Shown here piece after piece: positions 6,688 through 9,761 of a stretch of DNA of 9,761 bases; the stretch's first letter is position 1, and the number at the start of each line of letters is the position of its first letter. The notes under the pieces were generated by a model. That model searched no databases, was not told the DNA's origin, and saw only the letters and a list, made by a program, of their open reading frames with translations. A program made the translations under genes and the position numbers. Source of the stretch: Chloroflexota bacterium (GTDB taxonomy: Bacteria; Chloroflexota; Anaerolineae; 4572-78; J111). The stretch is taken from assembly GCA_003695455.1 (NCBI GenBank), contig RFJF01000018.1:1-9761 (forward strand), given 5' to 3'.

Positions 6688-7254
6688 ATGGATTTTTCAA
6701 CCCTGAGTGACGAATCGCTGTTGGCGCTGATTGCCCGCCGCCGCCCGGAAGCGCTCGAAGAGTTGTACCGGCGCTACAGCCGCATGGTGTACAGCCTGGC
6801 TATTCGAATGGTGGCCGAGCCGTCTGTTGCCGAAGAAATCACCCTTGACGTATTTACCCGCGTGTGGGACAAGGCCGATTCCTACCGGGCCAGCCGCGCT
6901 CAGGTGAACACGTGGCTCACCCGCATTGCCCGCAACCACGCCATTGACACCCTGCGCCGGCAGAACACCCGCGCCGCACACGTGGCCGGCCACTGGACCG
7001 ACGCCGAAATTAACGCCATCCCCGCCAAAAATAACCCGGAAGAAACCACCCAGCTTCAATTACAGCGAGCGCGGGTGCGCGCCGCCGTGGCCCAACTTCC
7101 GGATAACCAGCGGCAAGCGCTGTCGCTGGCCTTTTTTGGTGGTTACACGCACCATCAAATTGCCCAAACGCTGAACCAGCCGCTGGGAACCGTCAAAACG
7201 CGCATTCGCTCCGCGCTCAAAAAATTGCGCCACATTTTAAGCGATGATGAGTAA
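6688..7254 (+). CDS. ECF-type RNA polymerase sigma factor, SigK-like (sigma 2)
   Basis: A 188-residue ECF sigma factor. Region 2 lies at about 22-92, including LYRRYSRMVYSLAIRMV and TWLTRIARNHAIDTLRRQN. Region 4 lies at about 126-182, with ALSLAFFGGYTHHQIAQ and PLGTVKTRIRSALKKLR. The last motifs are those of the SigK (ECF19-like) subgroup, whose partner is a membrane RskA anti-sigma; an RskA-like gene is indeed next. The ATG at 6688 gives MDFSTLSDESLLALIARR, a normal N-terminus; the Shine-Dalgarno is weak (GGA five bases upstream). A second ATG ten bases upstream begins a ten-codon out-of-frame reading that overlaps this start. Unlike most such pairs, 207 non-coding bases separate it from its presumed anti-sigma. 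Identity as an ECF sigma factor is certain; the subgroup is likely. Confidence 0.95.
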   Translation: MDFSTLSDESLLALIARRRPEALEELYRRYSRMVYSLAIRMVAEPSVAEEITLDVFTRVWDKADSYRASRAQVNTWLTRIARNHAIDTLRRQNTRAAHVAGHWTDAEINAIPAKNNPEETTQLQLQRARVRAAVAQLPDNQRQALSLAFFGGYTHHQIAQTLNQPLGTVKTRIRSALKKLRHILSDDE

Positions 7255-7461
7255 ATCCAACCCAATTCGGCTTGCGTATATTATAACAATAGGAATTACG
7301 CAGTTGAGTAAAAAACAAATCACGAATTCCACTGATGGACGAGTATCACGGATGAAATATTTAAAAAATTCGTTTATTCGTGTTATTTGTGATTAAAGTT
7401 TTTAAGCCTGGTTTTGAACCGCACAACTTCTAAACAAGTTCAAAAATTACCGGATTTTGAC
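7255..7461. repeat. AT-rich spacer with CACGAAT/ATTCGTG repeat remnant between sigma 2 and its anti-sigma
   Basis: The spacer holds words CACGAAT (7321-7327), TATCACGGATG (about 7344-7354), ATTCGTTTATTCGTG (about 7368-7382) and a final ATTTGTGATT (7385-7394). AATCAC at 7318-7323 and GTGATT at 7389-7394 form inverted ends around about 77 bases. This looks like a degenerate dispersed repeat inserted between two genes of one unit. A TATAAC at 7282-7287 has no matching -35, so no promoter is called. Confidence 0.55.
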
Positions 7462-8193
7462 GTGACGTTGACACACGAGCAAATAACTGAATTGATTCCC
7501 GCCTTTGCGCTGGATTGCCTGGATGACGAAGAAACCGTGGCCGTCACCGAGCATCTGCCCGGTTGCGCCGCCTGCCGGGCAGAACTGGAAAGCTACCAAT
7601 CCACGGTAGACCGGCTGGCGCTGGCCGTGCCGGAGGTATCGCCGCCGCCTGAATTGCAGGGGCGATTGATGGCGCGGGTGCGCCCGGCGGCGCCGGTTCC
7701 GCCGCCGGCGGTTCCGTGGTGGCAAAAACTGGCGGCTCAACTGCGAACAACCGCGCCGGTGTGGGGCGCTGCGGCGTTGTTGGTTCTGCTGGCTTTGGGG
7801 GTAAGCAATCTGTATCTGCGCCAGCAGCTCACCGATTTACAGCGCCCGGCGATGGTTGACACCATGCGTACTGTCTCTCTGCGCCACACGCAGCCCGATT
7901 CTCAGGCAACCGGCATCATCATTGTCAGCACAGACGGTGAATACGGCGCGCTGATTGTGGAACACCTCTACCCGTTGCCGGAGAACCAGCAGTACCAGCT
8001 TTGGCTGATTGATGACAACGACACCCGCATCTCCGGCGCGGTCTTTTCTGTGGACGACGACGGCTACCGTTCGGTGCAAATTGAAGAAGCGCCCCTGCCA
8101 CTGGAACACTACACCCGCTTTGGCATCACCGTAGAACCGGCGGGCGGCAGCCCCGGCCCCACGGGTCAGCGTGTGCTGGCCGGTAGCATGTAA
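7462..8193 (+). CDS. RskA-like membrane anti-sigma factor
   Basis: With the chosen GTG start this is a 243-residue protein. The N-terminal zinc-finger domain has the helix LTHEQITELIPAFALDCLDDEE and the H31-x3-C35-x2-C38 signature (HLPGCAAC). A proline-rich linker (about 57-85) and one membrane helix (about 98-118) follow. The C-terminal outer domain (about 130-243) has the features of the RskA family (GIIIVSTDGEYGALIVEHLYPLPENQQYQLWLID region). It should hold sigma 2 at the membrane and release it by regulated proteolysis. The start is uncertain: no ATG is available; GTG 7462 has GGA seven bases upstream, TTG 7468 would give the canonical MTHEQ beginning, and TTG 7414 would add 16 residues without a ribosome site. 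No chance frameshift is seen. Confidence 0.88.
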   Translation: MTLTHEQITELIPAFALDCLDDEETVAVTEHLPGCAACRAELESYQSTVDRLALAVPEVSPPPELQGRLMARVRPAAPVPPPAVPWWQKLAAQLRTTAPVWGAAALLVLLALGVSNLYLRQQLTDLQRPAMVDTMRTVSLRHTQPDSQATGIIIVSTDGEYGALIVEHLYPLPENQQYQLWLIDDNDTRISGAVFSVDDDGYRSVQIEEAPLPLEHYTRFGITVEPAGGSPGPTGQRVLAGSM

Positions 8194-8203
8194 ATTCCCC
8201 CAT

Positions 8204-8246
8204 ATTTAACCTGTTTAAATCCAGCAGCGTATCCCTTTCGTACAAT
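8204..8246 (+). promoter_or_regulatory. Candidate activator-dependent promoter for the cytochrome gene
   Basis: TACAAT (8241-8246) is a good -10 box, but no -35-like hexamer lies 15-19 bases upstream. Instead ATTTAA (8204-8209) and TTAAAT (8215-8220) form an inverted repeat with a five-base spacer, centred about 41 bases before the predicted start near 8253. That position is typical of class II activators. No activator is identified; the palindrome is only six bases per arm and AT-only. Confidence 0.4.
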
Positions 8247-8276
8247 AGAACAGAAAAACGAAAGGAGGGCGCCGCA

Positions 8277-8354
8277 CTGGTCAAAACACATTGCAGGTTC
8301 AATTGCGTTTTCAATTGTATTCACCACACCAAACAACCTCAGGGGGGAAAATGA
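8277..8354 (+). other. Possible CTG-started 25-residue leader peptide with a strong Shine-Dalgarno
   Basis: AAAGGAGGG (8261-8269) is the best Shine-Dalgarno in the window, yet no ATG, GTG or TTG lies within 5-15 bases. A CTG at 8277-8279, eight bases after GGAGG, opens a 25-codon frame with C6, C10 and C14 and two histidines (16-17). It ends in TGA (8352-8354) overlapping the ATG of the cytochrome (ATGA). It could be a leader peptide coupled to the cytochrome, or the Shine-Dalgarno could be a leftover or a ribosome standby site. Within it TTCAATTG occurs twice (8298-8305, 8310-8317). Confidence 0.22.
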
Positions 8355-9073
8355 CAACTATTGAAAAATTGTTTGTACTCACCATCGGCGCGCTGATTTT
8401 TGCCGGATTTTCACCATCGCTGGCCCACGCGCAGAATCCGGACAACGGTAAGCTGGTTTGGGAAGAGCAATCCAACTGTAAAAACTGTCACGGCGATATG
8501 GGGCAGGGTAAATGGTCCGGCCCGCTGGTTGGCAGTGAAAAAACCGCCGACGAATGGATTGAACAGGTTCGCACGCCCAAACGGGCCATGCCGGCCTTCT
8601 CTGCCGAGCAAATCAGCGACGACCAGATTCGCGATGTTTTTGCCTACATGGCTACGCTGCCGCCGCCGCCCGAAGATTTTGAATTTATGCCGATGGACCC
8701 CGGCCTGGCCGCCGATGCGCATCCGGGGCAAGTGTTACTGGCCCAAAAGCGGTGCGCTGCCTGCCACTCCACCGATGGGCCGATCAAAGGTTTCATCAAA
8801 CGCGCCGAGATGCCCACCGTAGAAGGGGTGATCAAACAGGTGCGCACGCCGTTCAAATATATGCCCGCCTTCAACGCCGAGCAGGTGAGCGACGAGGAAC
8901 TGGCCCAGATTGCCGATTTTGTAACCCAGCAGGTTAGCGCCCAAATGGCGCCTGCCACGCTGCCCACCTCTGGCGGTACTCCCCCTAATCCGTGGCCGCT
9001 GGCGCTGATGCTGGCCGGCGTTGCCGCTGTTGCCGGTGGGTTTGCCCTGCGCGGGTTTGTACTTCGCCGCTAG
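8351..9073 (+). CDS. Exported di-haem cytochrome c with C-terminal membrane/sorting tail
   Basis: A 240-residue protein that should carry electrons on the outer face of the membrane. Residues 1-27 are a signal peptide with an AHA cleavage site. Haem motifs are CKNCH (43-47) and CAACH (135-139); the distal methionines are probably M80 and M171. The two haem domains share QVRTPxxxMPAFxAEQxSD (72-90 and 163-181), so the protein arose by internal duplication, a layout like cbb3/sulfite-associated di-haem c-type domains. A Pro-rich linker (104-107, PPPP) joins them. The C-terminus has LPTSG (204-208), then a helix (216-233) and a basic RGFVLRR end, resembling a sortase signal or simple anchor. The ATG at 8351 has AGGGGGG upstream; the in-frame TTG at 8291 lacks a ribosome site. 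A DUF2231 gene follows. Electron donor and acceptor are unknown. Confidence 0.93.
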   Translation: MTTIEKLFVLTIGALIFAGFSPSLAHAQNPDNGKLVWEEQSNCKNCHGDMGQGKWSGPLVGSEKTADEWIEQVRTPKRAMPAFSAEQISDDQIRDVFAYMATLPPPPEDFEFMPMDPGLAADAHPGQVLLAQKRCAACHSTDGPIKGFIKRAEMPTVEGVIKQVRTPFKYMPAFNAEQVSDEELAQIADFVTQQVSAQMAPATLPTSGGTPPNPWPLALMLAGVAAVAGGFALRGFVLRR

Positions 9074-9074
9074 T

Positions 9075-9102
9075 TTGACACGGGCGGAAAAAATCTGATA
9101 AT
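9075..9102 (+). promoter_or_regulatory. Strong sigma-70-type promoter for the DUF2231 gene
   Basis: TTGACA (9075-9080) is a perfect -35 box. GATAAT (9097-9102) is a five-of-six -10 box after 16 bases. It begins two bases behind the cytochrome stop. The predicted start is near 9109, inside the left arm of the terminator hairpin that follows. Confidence 0.65.
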
Positions 9103-9104
9103 CC

Positions 9105-9140
9105 AGGGGAGTGCTGCCGGACGGCGCTCCCCTCTTTTTT
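9105..9140 (+). terminator. Rho-independent terminator after the cytochrome gene
   Basis: AGGGGAG (9105-9111) pairs with CTCCCCT (9127-9133). An inner GCCG/CGGC stem has a GA loop. TCTTTTTT (9133-9140) follows as the T tract. It ends cytochrome transcripts, 10 bases before the next ATG. A promoter lies just upstream of its left arm. Confidence 0.85.
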
Positions 9141-9150
9141 GAGCCGAATT

Positions 9151-9591
9151 ATGGAATTCATCAACCAACTTACCACGGCTGTGCTGGAAACACACCCCTG
9201 GCACGTGCCAACAACACATTTTCCCATTGCGCTCACCGGGGTGGCGTTGTTGTTTTTGCTGCTGGCCCTGTGGCGCCGGCACCAAACGCTGGAGCGCGCC
9301 GCGTTTTACAATATGGGGCTGGCCGCCGCCAGCACCCTGCTGGCAGGAATTACCGGCTTTCGGGACCATCTGGTGCGGTTTGAAGGCGATACGCCCTACG
9401 CAAGTGCCAAAATTTTTATGGCCCTCACCCTGCTGCTGCTGGCAACGGCGCTCACCGTGGCCCGCTGGCGCTCGCCGGAATTGCTGTGGAAACCCGCCAC
9501 TATGTTGTTGACCGTGCTGGGATTTGCCGCCTGTTTTGCGCTGGCCTCAACACTGGGTTTTTTGGGCGGCATTATTTTGTACGGATTTTAG
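9151..9591 (+). CDS. DUF2231-family four-helix membrane protein
   Basis: A 146-residue integral membrane protein. HPWHVPTTHFPIAL (15-28) is the hallmark of DUF2231 (PF09990), in which conserved histidines near the membrane face are thought to bind haem or metal. Four helices are seen at about 24-41, 54-70, 87-104 and 117-142. AGITGFRDH (65-73) and the ending GGIILYGF (139-146) also fit the family. The histidine usual in the third helix is not evident (SAKIF, 85-89). DUF2231 proteins often lie beside cytochromes, so it may be a membrane partner of the preceding di-haem cytochrome; its reaction is unknown. The ATG at 9151 has only a weak GAG upstream. An in-frame TTG at 9139 would fall inside the terminator T tract and is not used. 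The next gene begins 12 bases after its stop. Confidence 0.82.
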   Translation: MEFINQLTTAVLETHPWHVPTTHFPIALTGVALLFLLLALWRRHQTLERAAFYNMGLAAASTLLAGITGFRDHLVRFEGDTPYASAKIFMALTLLLLATALTVARWRSPELLWKPATMLLTVLGFAACFALASTLGFLGGIILYGF

Positions 9592-9603
9592 CGGAAACAG
9601 CCG

Positions 9604-9761
9604 ATGAGCGACTCATTCTGGAAACGGGGCCGGGTTCCGTCCGGCCCAAAATCGGTGACGTGGCCCGGCCTGCGCCAACTGGCTGTTCAGTTGGGCGTGG
9701 CCGTACTGCTTCTTGTGTTGTGGAGCGCCGCCTTTGCCGGATTCATTGCGCTGGTTGACCG
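9604..9761 (+). CDS. N-terminal part of a membrane protein, cut by window edge
   Basis: Fifty-two codons are present, starting at ATG 9604 and running off the edge. The first 27 residues are hydrophilic and basic (MSDSFWKRGRVPSGPK begins it), and a strong membrane helix spans about 30-51 (VQLGVAVLLLVLWSAAFAGF region). This looks like a type II or polytopic membrane protein with the N-terminus inside. I do not recognise the family from this part. GGA lies nine bases upstream as a weak Shine-Dalgarno. The spacing of 12 bases to the DUF2231 stop indicates one operon, so it is likely part of the same membrane redox set. Confidence 0.6.
   Translation, partial: MSDSFWKRGRVPSGPKSVTWPGLRQLAVQLGVAVLLLVLWSAAFAGFIALVD

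Noticed and set aside
6678..6710. ATG at 6678 as start for sigma 2
   Set aside because: Out of frame with the sigma gene and stops after ten codons.
8291..8350. TTG-started extension of the cytochrome by 20 residues
   Set aside because: Would bury the signal peptide inside, and the strong ribosome site is 22 bases away from the TTG.

Overview
The window reads as a stretch of a bacterial chromosome, most likely from an uncultured member of the Chloroflexota (Anaerolineae-like). This placement is inference from the mix of gene families: ECF sigma factors with zinc-finger and RskA-type anti-sigma partners, a di-haem cytochrome c with a Gram-positive-like C-terminal tail, a DUF2231 membrane protein, and moderately GC-rich coding DNA separated by AT-rich gaps full of short tandem words. 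No RNA gene, transposase or CRISPR array was seen.

Left part, all on the minus strand. Bases 1-258 hold the N-terminus of a flippase-like LPG-synthase-TM protein, cut by the window edge. A 250-base mosaic of 7-9-base repeats follows, then a UDP-glucuronate 4-epimerase-like sugar-nucleotide epimerase (507-1463) and a SAM methyltransferase (1609-2442). These suggest cell-surface glycan or lipid work. Next are a very acidic 128-residue protein built of five short repeats (2529-2915), with its own promoter, structured leader and terminator, a 74-residue two-helix membrane protein (3053-3277), and uvrB (3274-5325). The 74-residue gene starts inside the uvrB stop codon (ATGA overlap).

Right part, all on the plus strand, divergent from uvrB across a 358-base gap. 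Two ECF sigma/anti-sigma modules lie in tandem: sigma 1 (5684-6277) with an 81-residue soluble zinc-binding anti-sigma (6279-6524), then a SigK-like sigma 2 (6688-7254) with a membrane RskA-like anti-sigma (about 7462-8193). They are followed by a di-haem cytochrome c (8351-9073), a DUF2231 membrane protein (9151-9591) and the start of another membrane protein (9604 to the edge). The last three look like parts of an envelope redox system. Whether the sigma factors control them cannot be told from the sequence alone.

The most interesting points are mostly regulatory: a promoter that starts transcription inside the arm of an intrinsic terminator (9075-9140); a strong orphan Shine-Dalgarno and possible CTG-started leader peptide overlapping the cytochrome start; a palindrome centred near -41 of a promoter that lacks a -35 box; a closed-stem leader and a 12-bp palindrome at the acidic repeat-protein gene; and different tandem words in several intergenic gaps.
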